64,000 bases of DNA, taken from positions 2,976,501 through 3,040,500 of the forward strand of contig JAQISU010000189.1 of assembly GCA_029339505.1 (NCBI GenBank). The letters are read 5' to 3'. The first letter of the stretch is position 1. The number at the start of each line of letters is the position of its first letter. Positions 10,239 through 22,111 of the stretch are shown here, piece by piece. The position numbers were made by a program, and so were the translations under genes. Source of the stretch: Unio delphinus (taxonomy: Eukaryota > Mollusca > Bivalvia > Unionida > Unionidae). The notes under the pieces are model-generated. The model saw only the letters and a list, made by a program, of their open reading frames with translations. It searched no databases and was not told the DNA's origin.

Positions 10239-11085
10239 CTTTATTTAAAGAGGGTAACACTAAATAACTTGTTGATGATGCCACTTATTTAAATGGATAC
10301 CAACCATTATTTCAGTACCCACACATAAATTTTATTTTTAAAAACAAATTTAAAAAATGTTTTTCTTAAAATGTACAATCCAACCGATGGATAAACAGTC
10401 ACTGTTAAGTTACACCCAACAACCTCGTGACCTTGGCCTTGGAGTGTACTGAGAATAACAGCAACAGTAAAATGCTGCTAGACAAAATCACTTGTTTGAT
10501 AAATGCTGCACTCAGTTTAGAGCTTTAAATCGCGTTTGGTGCATACCGTGGTGTCTTTTGAAATAAATGGAAGATTTGTCAAACTACGTTAGTTGAATAA
10601 GTAATGAATTCTTTTCTTGCGGCGATATAACACAAGCCTTTAGACGTTATAAGGTCGAACGCTAATACGTCACTATATACCAATGACGTCATAAAGAAGC
10701 CAAAACACAGAATGGTCCCCTATCGTACATTTACATTACTAGTACGAACGAAACGAAATCGTGACCTTTACTAATTCATAACGGTCACGGATACTGTAAC
10801 TAATGTAAACAAAATGGCCGACGTGTTCAGTGCTATGCAATTTTCTATGTACTGAATTAAATCAAATATAATATTTTATTGGAAAAAAATTATAACTCTA
10901 AATGTAATATTGCACAGTTCAATGTTTGAATTGCTTTACTAAGGGAATGTGTTTTAAAAGGCATGCAGCTCTGGAACACTTGACACAAGAAATGGCGTTA
11001 TGGATGGAAATAAAATGATTATGTGATAATTATCTAATAACAAGAGCTCTCTAACACACTGGAAAAGATAGACAAGCATGGCACA
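8080..11085. other. Non-coding AT-rich interval
   Basis: No supported gene on either strand. The longest frames are short and of low complexity. It contains an (ATA/AAT)n microsatellite at 10183-10237, which explains the poly-Ile frame there. A CpG-containing stretch at about 10610-10830 (ggcgatataac, cgaaacgaaatcg) stands out in base composition but shows no coding or promoter motif I can name. Confidence 0.6.
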
Positions 11086-11089
11086 TGAA

Positions 11090-11800
11090 AATATAGACCC
11101 TAGTGATAGTGCAGTTATATTATCCGTGATGGGGGAAGAATAATACAGTGTAAAAGTGCTCTATTTAAACATAGTTTTATTCCTGTGAAGGGGTGGTGGT
11201 TGCATCATACTGTGTAACAGTTCTCTATTCAAACAGTTAAATTTATATTACCTGTGAGAAGCGCGCGTGTGTGTGTGTGTGTGGGGGGGGTGCATACTAA
11301 AGTGTAACAGGACTCTATTAAAACACAGTCACAGAGTTATATTCCCTGTGAAGGTAAAGCATACCACAGTGGAACAGCAATCTGTTTAAACAGTCACGGA
11401 GGTATGAGAAGTCAATTCCTGTTTGATTTTAGGAAATGCAGACATATGTACAATTGTATTTCATTGGGAGGGTGGCCATGAGTGGCCGAGTGGTCAAACA
11501 TGCTCTGTTACAGATTACTGCCATCTCATCTCTGTCTGTGTGGGTTCGAGTCTAAGATTTGGCGAATGTAGTTATGTGAGAAAGCTTGCCAGTAGCTTCT
11601 CGTGGGTCATGGTTCGTTCTAGGGGGTTTCCCCGGGTTCTTTCTCCACCAATAATACTGACCACCAGGTATAGCCTATCGTGTGCTGAAAAATAGCGTTA
11701 AACCCTAAAACAACAACAACATATTCCATGGGAAGGTGGAGCACATTACAATAAAACAGCACTTTATACAAACCATGGAAAATCACATGGGAATTAAAAG
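11090..11800. repeat. Degenerate ~85-bp tandem repeats around a SINE
   Basis: Four imperfect units share 'tgtaacag-nctctatt-aaaca' and 'tattcctgtgaagg'. A fifth similar piece ('tattccatgggaaggtggagcac', then 'aacagcactttat') follows the SINE at 11722. The SINE therefore lies inside this minisatellite. A GT/G-rich run is present at 11268-11290. Confidence 0.55.
11472..11721 (+). mobile_element. tRNA-derived SINE, full-length copy
   Basis: The 5' part carries RNA polymerase III boxes: box A 'agtggccgagtgg' at 11481-11493 and box B 'gggttcgagtct' at 11542-11553, resembling a Ser/Leu-type tRNA head. The body shares 'gagaaagcttgccagtagct' with the other two copies and ends 'gcgttaaaccctaaaacaac' with a CAA-repeat tail. 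There is no discernible acceptor-stem pairing that would make it a functional tRNA gene. Confidence 0.85.
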
Positions 11801-12044
11801 TCAATACAAGGTTAAATTAATGTAAACAGGTGTTGAGTCAAAGTATCATGTTATGAAGTTTTGTTTCAAAAAATGGGACACATTGCTATAATGGCATGAA
11901 TGCTAACCTGATCCTCAATTTATTAGAGACATGTCTACTAAGTTTTGATTGTCTACTTCAAGTGGTTTTAGATTACTCTTCTTTACAAGGTTTGGGTCAA
12001 ATGATTAAAAATACCAAATGTTTACAAATGTGTAACAAATGAAA

Positions 12045-12495
12045 CTTACCAAAACGTCATGAAAGTCTAATTCAGTTATTTCAGTATAATAACAAAAGTA
12101 AAATCAAGCTATGTCAATATAATAATGAAAGTGTAATGGAGTTATTTCATTATAATAACGAAAGTCTAATCGAGTTTTTTCAATATAATAACAAAAGTCA
12201 AATCGAGCTATGTCAATATAATAATGAAAGAGTAATAGTTATTTCATTATAATAACGAAAGTCTAATTGAGTTATTTCAATATAATAATGAAAGTCTAAT
12301 TGAGCTATTTCAATATAATAATATAAGTCTAATCAGTTTATTTCAATATAATAATGAAAGTCTAATTGGGTTATTTTAATATAATAATGAAAGTCTAATC
12401 GGGTTATTTCAATATAATAATGAAAGTCTAATTGAGCTATTTCAATATATTAATATAAGTCTAATTGGGTTATTTCAATATATTAATAATATGGC
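12045..12495. repeat. ~33-bp AT-rich tandem array (about 13 units)
   Basis: The unit is close to 'gaaagtctaattgagttatt' followed by 'tcaatataataat'. Units drift by a few bases and end near 12490. No open frame crosses the array. Confidence 0.85.
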
Positions 12496-13039
12496 TATCA
12501 ATAGAAGTTCCTCAATGTCTATGTATCATATTGGACTGGTAAGTTATCAATTAGAATTACTTTTAACAAGCATGTTACAGATTTCCTGAAATCGGAAGGT
12601 GATGATTGTAATTATAGTATTTAAGCAAATTTCTTTCTTTTGAAGGGTTTGGGAAAAACAATCTATTAAATAGTCCAAGAATAAATTTTAAAAAAATAAT
12701 TTACAATAGTAGCATGCTCCTATATTTAGATTAAAGCTGCCAATGCAATTTTATTTAGTACATTATCTGGAACTCTACGATACTTTTAGAACAGTATGGA
12801 TTTGGGTGTGGGTCTTAAGATTGTGCTACTCTGTGCTAAAATATGGGGAAATTTAATCCAATACAGTATACACATATCTTTAAATTTCCTTCAATGTGAT
12901 GTTGTTGTGGTGAATTTAATGTCAGAAAAATGAAAATGAAACTTCTTTAAGTGCTTTCATTCTAGCAATACTGGAAAGCTCCTCTGGAATACAATCTAAC
13001 ACATTCACAGTACAACATTGGCATGGGTTGTAATTGTGT

Positions 13040-13185
13040 ATAGAAAGTATGGTCTACTTCTCCTAAATCTATTTCTACCATAAACAGAGAGTATGACTTA
13101 CTTCTACTAAATTTATATCTACCATAAATAGAGAGTATGGTTAAATTCTTAATCAGTATATACTGTAATAGAGAGTATGGGCTTA
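13040..13185. repeat. ~44-bp tandem repeat (three units)
   Basis: Three units start 'agagtatg' at about 13046, 13090 and 13133 and contain 'cttctactaaatttatatct' followed by 'accataaa'. Flanking 12500-14375 has no supported gene. It includes a CT/CA compound microsatellite at 13960-14006. Confidence 0.6.
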
Positions 13186-13956
13186 CTTCATAGTATTTTG
13201 CCATTTAAGACTATTTCCATATAAAGAAACATATTAGCCAACAATAATCTTTTCTCTAGATGGTAGTTTCAAGATTCAAGTCATATTGTTGGTCAAGAAA
13301 CTCATTATATGGGTTTCTCAAGATACAACTCTGCTGTCAAATAATCACTAGCTTTTTTATGATCGAAGGTAAATCTGCATCCACTCAAGGCCTTTCACCA
13401 AATTGTTGGCCATGCTCAACACTATTCCCTGTCCTCAAAATATGTAAATTTCACTATGATTGGTTTGGTCCTTGTGTCTAGCAGGGTAGTCTATCAGTCA
13501 ATTACAAAGCACATATTTTCAACCTATTCATACTCTAGATAGATTGATTTCACAAAGAAACATCAAATAACTTTGCAAATAAATATATTCTCTAAGCACT
13601 GGGGAGGTCCTTCTTACAATAAAATATTCACCTTTATGCTTTGTTTTTTTAATTTCAATATCCGTTCTTAAAGTTTAGCTATTTGTCTGAGGCTTGCATT
13701 TCTTCCAAGTGATCAATGATTTGCTCTCAATGTTCCTCTCAAACAGATATCTATTTTCTCTTTACCTCTCTTATAGTTTCACACTAAAACTGCATGTTCT
13801 ATCTCGTTAATTCAATTTTATCAAGTCATCGATATTGGAAGTTACTCTGACAAACTCTAGTTCAACTTTTATATCAGCAGATTCTCGAATTCTCGATCTA
13901 TCCTATATTTTCAAATTTTGATTTCTTTGGGAGGAGGGGGCGGTTATTCTCAACAA

Positions 13957-14006
<50 letters not shown>

Positions 14007-15368
14007 TGGCTATGTCCAAATTAAATTCACATTCCCCATTGGTGACCTCCGAAGTCTCGCTCTCGGTTGACCCACTTGCCATAGAAGGATATTTATTATT
14101 ATAACCATTCATTAACTATCTATTCGCAAGTCGTACACGACTGGCTATTATTGTACTGCCTCTGCTTGACATGGCTCAAGCTTACATTGGCATGTAAAAT
14201 GTTACACCCACACAATCTCCATCGATCAGCTGATGAGCACAGGGATAAAAACCTAAACGATTTTCACTAGCCAACAGTAAAATGGTATCATATTATACCC
14301 GTATCAATAATTATCTTGCAAATCTACTAGATTTAGTGTGGCTGTACCCTTCTCGACAGCATGTATCATCACGTTCCCAGCTAACAATTTCACGTTGCTA
14401 CAATGTTGCAGCAATGTTGTAGTAAGGTTGTAGCAACGTTGTCAAATGATGTTGTGGCAATGTTTTTTGGTGAACAAGTGAGAACGTTGCTAAAACGTCG
14501 TTGTATAACGTTATTAAATAACCTTCCTACAACATTCTTGCAACATTGAAATCCTCTCTGGAAATCTGATGAAACCGGCTTGTGTTTCTGAAACACATAT
14601 TCCACACTTTTGGCAAGAATGTCAAACAAAACGACACTTAAAACAATGTCAACATTACCATCCAGCTAGGAGTTGCGATAGCAGGAATGTCAAAACTGCC
14701 ATTGTGACAGCATTCATTAAGTGTCAGTTCTGCACCATTCTCATTCATGACAAACCAAACATCACCAGTCATTTGACCATAATAATAATACTAATAGGAA
14801 TAGCACTCTGCATTCGTTGATGCTTGACAACTCTCACAAATCAGTTCAAAGTTGCACATATAATAATGCTCTTCACAATACGGAATTTTTATTTATCATT
14901 TCATGAGCTTAAAGAGAATCTTAGATAAAAAAAAGTAATGATACTAATTTAATAAAAATTCATACGTCCATTCTGAAGTTTGCAATGTGTTTCAGTGCAG
15001 GTGTTCTAACACGGTTTATATGCAAACACTGCTTTCTGTTCACTGTATGAAATCCTCTTTCTAGGTAGTTTTTCTAACAGACTTTACAGCAGCACCTTTC
15101 ATTAGATTTAAAATGGACATGTGAGTTCACCAAGTAGGCAGGGGTTTGGGGAGATCTACTACAATGGGGATATAATACAAAAGTTATGTAACAGGGTGTA
15201 AAGTGAAAGCAGATGGGTAAACCACGCTGCTTTTGCCTAATAAGGATTTCTCTGAATCTGCAGACTGAAGGTTCAAACATTTGTTTTTAAAAGACAAAAA
15301 GGAAAAAGAAAACAATACAACAAAAACATTTTAATATCAATTTTTTTAATTTCTAAATTTAATTAAGA

Positions 15369-15425
15369 TTAGCAATCAGAATTAGTCTCCTCATGCACTA
15401 TTTCTTTCTTCTTCTTTTCTGGGAC
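15369..15425 (-). pseudogene. Candidate terminal exon, Lys/Glu-rich tail
   Basis: On the minus strand, an acceptor-like 'tttaatttgcag' is followed at 15425 by 18 open codons starting VPEKKKKEIVHEE and ending at a TAA at 15369. About 460 bases upstream, a second acceptor-like site precedes another open segment (15886-15982). The two would join as '...KYK|VPEK' if one base were not missing from the upstream piece. The family is not recognised. It may be the tail of a small gene or a captured fragment inside the putative transposon. Confidence 0.25.
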
Positions 15426-15885
15426 CTGCAAATTAAATTATAATTTAAAAGTCACATATCATCTCAGCACCGCTTACATATGCAGAAGTCACAATAACTA
15501 GCATTATTAAACTTCATGAAACTTTCTTCACTGCACATGTGCTTCCCTTATTATTGTTAAGCCAAGTTACAAGATAACTTAAGACAAGTCACAAGATAAC
15601 TTTGTACTTATGTGTCATTTCAGGCAAGTGGACGGTGAAATCAATTTGCACAAAGATGAATTTATTTTGTCCAAATATTACATGTGAATAAAAATTCCAA
15701 GTGGAAGTATTTGTCCTATCATACAAGATGGATGAAAATTGTAGTTAGCTGTACTCCAGCTTTAATAATAATAGTCCTGGAAACTATGATAAGCTGATCT
15801 TGTTTGCAATTTAGAGATGCATCCACAATGCTTTAAAAAACTGAATCCAATATTGATGAAATAAGAATCAAATGGTCAACCTTGT

Positions 15886-15982
15886 ATTTTATCCTCCACG
15901 TTGGTTGGGTGCATATTTAAAGGTCTCCGATATGGCCTCTTCAATTTCAATTTCTTTTGCTTTGCCATTATTTTTCAAGCAA
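15886..15982 (-). pseudogene. Candidate internal exon with premature stop
   Basis: A strong acceptor-like 'tgtttctcttgcag' precedes an open minus-strand segment reading 'ACLKNNGKAKEIEIEEAISE', then 'TFKYAPNQRGG' and a TAA shortly before a possible donor 'acaag|gtt'. A one-base loss near the end would explain the stop. A donor-like 'ccaccaag|gtaaga' at 17244 could end an upstream exon, but the phases do not agree. No family recognised. Confidence 0.25.
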
Positions 15983-16398
15983 GCTTCTGCAAGAGAAACA
16001 CAATATTTTAAAATAAGTTTCACAACAAAGAATGCATTGCAGTTTTCTAAATGTCAACAATAATCAATGCAGTATTTATAAAATATGTACTTTGAAATGT
16101 GGTGCCAGGTTCTTTCATATAGATGTAATTGCAGTATGTGTAAAGAGACATGTAGTACCTTATCCATTCATGGAAAAATCTGGTGAGAGTAATTTTAAAA
16201 AAAATTGACAATTGAAATCAAGTCATACTTACTGATCAAACCTCTGCATATCACAAGGTCTTTAAATGCTTTTTTTCCCTTTACATCCCTTTAGACTATA
16301 CTCTGACCAGAGTCTTTTTGTACGTTACCGTTTCATCATCCTGCATACACTATCCCCTATATTACACCTGCCTAAGGAGCTCAAGTAGTATATCTGAA

Positions 16399-16432
<34 letters not shown>

Positions 16433-17774
16433 GTAATAATGTGACAAAATATGCTTTAATATAGTTTTTAGTCATGAGTTTGCATGCAAGTTTGTTTGCT
16501 CTAACTTGAAACAATTTGCTAACACCAAGTATGTAACACAATGTACTAACAACAATTATATAACAAATTAACCACTGTGAATCATTTAACTTCATAAATG
16601 ACATTCACTCTAAGATGTAATTAAAATAGCCAGAAAATATGTAATGGCGTATATGTAGTAAAATACCTGTAAATGTTCATCTCTATACATATTTTGACCT
16701 ACATCCATTACATTTAATAGCTAACCACTACATCTTATCCACCCCACTCCCCAAGTCTGTAATAATCAATTTTTCTTCATATCTATATAAATCGGCATAT
16801 GTATACATATGTCTAAACATACATTTATTTGAATTTGACTTGTGATTGAAATCAATTTAAATTACTTGGTATATATATATATATATATATGTGTAAGTTT
16901 TGGTCAAGAACGATAAATCTTACTCTTAAGCTCAACGCCCCTAATTCGAAATACTAGACTAACGGACAGCATTTTATCATGGTAACATATCCTATCCTCG
17001 ATATTTTTCGTTCCAAAAATGTAATAGTATAATTTAATTAATACGAGTCGGATAAAAGTCACAGAATTATGTCAAGTAGTTAGGTCATTTTCACAACATG
17101 CTGGTATGTATCCCATTTTCGCGCCTAGCTCGTAGCAGTTTACAAGTGCTTGATTGCATCAGCAGACATCGACCATTAAAAAACACCCCATTATTTTCTG
17201 CAACTAAATATACGAATATACGTTAACTATGTAATGCTCTTACCTTGGTGGTTCAAAATAGCGGGAAACACGAGATTCGTCTCTGGTCTTAATTGTGTAA
17301 TTCGGTCGGTACGACGGTACAGGACGAGTTAGTCTTTGATTCGTAGATACGTAAAATATTGTTACGGCAATGGCAGTACCTCATGTTTGTAATAAAGAAA
17401 AGCTGACGAGTAAAAAAAAAATTTTCATACAAAAATTGCAACCTCCTTTTAGTTATTGGTTTTGAAAATAAAAATGGATGAACTACGAAACTATGAGTAT
17501 TCTCTTTGATAATGTAAAGTTTACCACAGCATTGGTACAACGTTGTAAAAACGTTATATAATTTCTTTGGAATAATTATGTTAATTCTTGTCCATAGTAT
17601 TAGGATCAATGCAATTACATACCATTTGTAATTTACTATATCTTTTATATCAGATGACTATTTAATTTCATTTTCATGTGTAACGTTTAAGCAATGTTGC
17701 CAAAACGTTATTTTCCCACGTAACCAAACCACAACCATATAGCAACGTTGTGAAAACGTTGTGTGTTAGCTGGG

Positions 17775-19956
17775 TTCAAACCGAAGACACTGGATGTCAA
17801 CTAAATTTGGTTACCCCCTTGCAAGTTAGTACCTTCGAACAAACCGGAAGTCATTAGTTTGGTTCTTGGTTATTGATTTTTGTATATTAGGAGGTCTCGA
17901 GGTTACAACTGAACGCGGGTTTGTGTATTAATACGCCAAGACTCTGTATTATATTCCGAATGAGTGTTAGAAACATGTACACACCGGCGTTCGATTCAGT
18001 AGCAGACGACATAAACTGGAGAGTGCAGACGTTTACATGGAGAAAGGATTTTCATTGAAATAATCAGGGTAGTGCATACATGATGTTTTGAATAGCAGAT
18101 GCAAACTACTGGACGATGATATATCTGTATTATTTATACATTTTTAAAAATATTTTTTTATTGTATAAGGTACTGTAAGCATGCTTGTTTCCGTTAGTAA
18201 AATGAAAAACTCTGCAACATTCACTCATCTTCTAATTTATACACAGTAGAAATTGTGTATAGATTTTAGAAGGAGAGGGGTGTTTTCAGTAACTGTCTTT
18301 TTACTGAGAGAAATGAGTGCTCGTACCGACTACTGATTGTGTAGACTTTAATGTCTGTCCATCCATTCCCGTTTGTGCTGCCTAAGTATTGTAACTTTTA
18401 AAATCATTTATATTTTCAAAAGGAATTTTTTATTCATAGAATTAGAAAAACGAATTTACATTGAAAATCATACCTTGTGCGTCATCTGATTGGATTATTT
18501 TTACTTGTTCATTTATCTTTTTTATTTTCACCTAGCAATTATGTGGAAGTAGGTAGTTAGTTATAACGAGCGAAAATCGATCGTTTTCAACAAATGACTC
18601 ACGAGCTTGATCCAAGGGCTAAAGATAAACCCCAGGGCCTATATTGATTGCATATATTAATTTGTATTTCCATCACTGTAGTTGTATAAATGGTTATATG
18701 GCTGGGATCTCAATAATTTCACGTTCTTAAGTATGGTCCAAAAAGATCGTTAAGGTTTTTTTCTTCCGAAACCCCAAAACAAAGGAATTTGCTTAAATAC
18801 TATAATTTAAATAATATAATTACAATCATCACCTTCCGATTTCAGGAAATATGTAACATACTTGTTAAAAGTAATTCCTGTGTTGATAATAAGTTGCATA
18901 CATTAGCTAATTTGTCTTTTCGTGCTGGCAATTGTTTATATGGGTATAGAGTGATAATTTCAAAAGTTTCAAAATTGTTATACACGGGTAGGGATTAAGT
19001 GCCTTGTAAGTGCCAGTTATGTGTAAATTTCTCTTTGCATGTCCATAATGTCTGTTGTGGCTGTTGGTGATCTCAATAATTTGTATGTAGTGACCCGGGG
19101 GATACGTTTTTTGGAGGGTGGGGATAGACATCGGGCTATCACCTCACATAGTTTGTATTAATATTTGGTCCACAGATCTTATACAGCAATTCTCTTGAGT
19201 TACATAAAATTTATGTAAAATCACTGCTACTCCAATAGCCCTACTTTATTCTGAGCAATTTAGTCTTATTATTTTTTAAACGTATTAGTTTACAGTAACA
19301 GTAATAGTTGCAAAACAGTACAAAGTAGCATCTATACTATACAAGAAAATAATATTTTAATACTATATTATATTTTTTTTATTAGTTGAAGTGAAAATGA
19401 TATATGGTAATTAACAGGAGGTACTTGAAACTTACGTGAAATCACAGCTAATATTTTAGCCCTACTTTATTCTGACTAACGTTTATCATTTTTGACTCGA
19501 ACGTATTGTTTATAGTTCGTTCTACATATCATAGTAAAATTCTCCTATCTTTAACTTGGTAAATATTCAGGTCATCGTCATTCAATGTAGCAAAAAAAAT
19601 AAATATGTAATTCTTTTTAAAAACTTCGTGTGACATTTATTAGGCATTTTTTGAACTAACTATAATAGTAATAATAATACAAATAATACGACTATTACGA
19701 TAATGGCGTGGGTGTGTAAAATTACGACTGTATAATATTGTTTTAGGTCAGAACTAAATATATAGATGTATTTACATTTGTATAGCAGTGTTTACTAAAA
19801 GTATATATGTCTATATTTTATGACACAATGTCATTGATTTAGGTCAGAAATAGATATATAGATGTATTCGCGTTTATTTTGCATTGTTTACTAAAAGTAT
19901 ATATGTCTGTATTTTGTGTATTCCGTATCTTAATATGTCACTTTTTTTATCCACAG
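17775..19956. other. Non-coding interval before the propeller exon
   Basis: No coding exon could be supported here. The stretch 17880-18060 is less AT-rich and could contain a first exon or promoter of the plus-strand gene, but no start codon or donor stands out. A short direct repeat ('ggtcagaa-taa-tatatagatgtat', then 'ttgttt-actaaaagtatata') occurs at about 19745-19810 and 19842-19906, immediately before the exon. Confidence 0.4.
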
Positions 19957-20718
19957 CTGGCCGTAAATCCAAGTACTATAATGGCATTGTAAAGATGGAC
20001 GAGAAACTGATAGCCGTAGAATTCGATGAGAGGAGTCTAGATGTTTACAATAGTCATGACGGTAAACTGATTACATCACACAGACTGGAGGACAGTCCCA
20101 GGGATGTCTGTCTTATTAGCAAGACAAAAGTCGCTGTGTGTCTGTTGAACGGTAGGATTGAAATCGTATCTTTGAAATCGATAGATGACGTAAAACGGGT
20201 CAAAACTTTAAGGACAGGATTTAATTCATGTTATTCATTTGCAAAATGGAAATCAGACAAACTCGTTTTCAGCGGTTGGAAAGACTGGATGTTGTGTTGG
20301 GGAATTTTATCGATTACAGATGGACGTATGGACTCAACTCACGACATCTGTAAAGGGATAGAGACTCGCATGGCCATCAAAGATGACACCGTGTACATCT
20401 CGTGTCGGACTTGGGACTCCATTACTAATGGAGTTCATGCATATAATATTTTGAAACACACACAAAAGTTTCTGTATCGACACAAAGAATTAAAAACACC
20501 GTGGTCAATAATGGCTGACAGGGATTATGTGTACGTGTGTGACTTTGACTCTAGCAGAATTCATCAGCTGACAGACAGCGGTCAGCTAGTGACCATACAC
20601 ACAGTGTCATCAAGACTGTATGGAATATTCCATGATGACCAACACGGATTACTTTACACCACAAGCTCTGGAATGAATGTGATAACTGTTTACAAAATGG
20701 AATCTTTACATCAACCAG
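19957..20718 (+). CDS. Beta-propeller exon (NHL/TRIM-like), likely part of the downstream ROCO gene
   Basis: The exon starts after 'ctttttttatccacag' and ends at 'ccag|gtaatt', 762 bases, entering and leaving in phase 1. It encodes about 254 residues of repeated four-strand units such as 'KLIAVEFDERSLDVYNSHDG', 'TKVAVCLLNGRIEIV' and 'DRDYVYVCDFDSSRIHQLTD', the pattern of NHL/YWTD-like propellers at the C-terminus of many invertebrate TRIM proteins. No catalytic residues are expected; propellers bind partners. The next supported plus-strand exon (41013) begins in phase 1, so the two can be spliced without a frame change. The upstream exons are not visible. It could also be a separate gene or a stand-alone propeller exon. 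Confidence 0.65.
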
Positions 20719-22024
20719 GTAATTCTATTTTATTTTATATCACACCACAAAGAAAACTACATACTTCATTTATTTACATTTCATAATTCACTTTTATGCC
20801 ACAAAATATGATTTATGAATATTATAGTCATAACTTTATTGTAAGATAAATATGTATAATATATTTCAAATAATATTAAAGTGGATTAAATATTTTTTTT
20901 ATCCTGGGAGTCTGAAAATGTCCGTTTCGTCCAAAATGGTCATATTGATAATTTATAATATAAATACAATATTTTTTATTTTAAAATTTATTACAAATTG
21001 CATTATAGACATTTGTATTCATTCATGATTGTTAAGTCGTCTCCACGTTGGTTGTCACTACATAATTTTCATATAAAAATATTAAATCTGTATCGGCTAT
21101 CACAATGGCTGCTTGTCTACAAAACTCGCTCATCAATGCTCATGGCAATGAACATTTGTCCCCCCCACAAGGTGGCGCTTTCATTGATAAATATTTCCAC
21201 GCGACATGCCATTGCACGTGACCGGATCTCGTTCAAGGGTTGGCAGCGTCTTAAATTTCCACGTATTTTATGTTAAAAACATTCATGTTTATGGAGCTGT
21301 TTTATATGATTTTTCAAGGTGGATTTATCAACGAAGAAAACTCTAATCGGATATCAAGATAGGTTGACAGTTAAGTTTTGAAAAATAAATACCATTTTGG
21401 ATATTCTACGATATGTTGTTCTACAATGTGCTACGGTCTGATCTGTTCATGTTTTCGTTAAAGGGTGTTGCAAACCGAAATAGACGAGGCTGAAAATGGA
21501 GGTAGGGCTTAGATGAATGAATATGGCGAAAGATTATACAAATAATTAATATTGTAGACTAACGGCCGACATTTTTTTATAAATTAAAATGTTGGATGTT
21601 GAAAGTAATTATTTATATTGTTTGTCACGCGAGCTTTATGTCATAGAGACTATAGTGAATGTCTATATCCCCTTTTGTTTGTACCCCCCTGACGATTTCA
21701 GTAAAGAAAAGCATAAACAAGATAAAAAGTAAAAAAAAAGTGTTTTTTGTTGTTGAAAAAGTGTGTTTATGTGTGAGTGTGTTCCCCCTGATATATTGTT
21801 TTGTGTGTTTTTTGGATGTTTTCATTACTTTTAAGCCTAGCCTTAATTTTTTCCCATCGGGAGTATAAACAAAATAGGAGACTTTTAGTCCCTAGTGTTT
21901 TCTATGAAATGTTTTACTCAGGTTGGGTTCTAAATTCCTATCTTAGGTCCCCCTTCTCTTTTATATTTCATAGTCAACCCTGGCTAGGGGTTCCTTGCAT
22001 CCTGTGTGTGCTATTGTGTGTTGC

Positions 22025-22111
<87 letters not shown>

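Larger units (their letters stand above)
14376..17774. mobile_element. Putative DNA transposon with inverted CCCAGCTAAC ends
   Basis: The left end starts 'cccagctaac' (14376) and the right end finishes 'gttagctggg' (17774), an exact 10-bp inverted pair. Both subterminal regions (14390-14535 and 17535-17765) are crowded with 'aacgtt' and 'caacgttgt' motifs, a composition absent from the flanks. No transposase is seen inside, so if real it is non-autonomous or two half elements. No clear target duplication was found. The interior includes an (ATA)n at 16395-16432 and gene-like minus-strand pieces. Confidence 0.45.

Noticed and set aside
10090..10284. Poly-isoleucine minus-strand frame
   Set aside because: It is produced by the (ATA/AAT)n microsatellite at 10183-10237.
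11481..11553. Possible tRNA gene
   Set aside because: A and B boxes are present, but there is no clear cloverleaf or acceptor stem, and the same sequence with a body and tail recurs at 6.8 and 63.2 kb, so it is a SINE head.
17289..17609. 106-codon minus-strand frame
   Set aside because: No family resemblance. It lies within the right part of the putative transposon, including AACGTT repeats, and does not connect in phase to the exon-like segments downstream.
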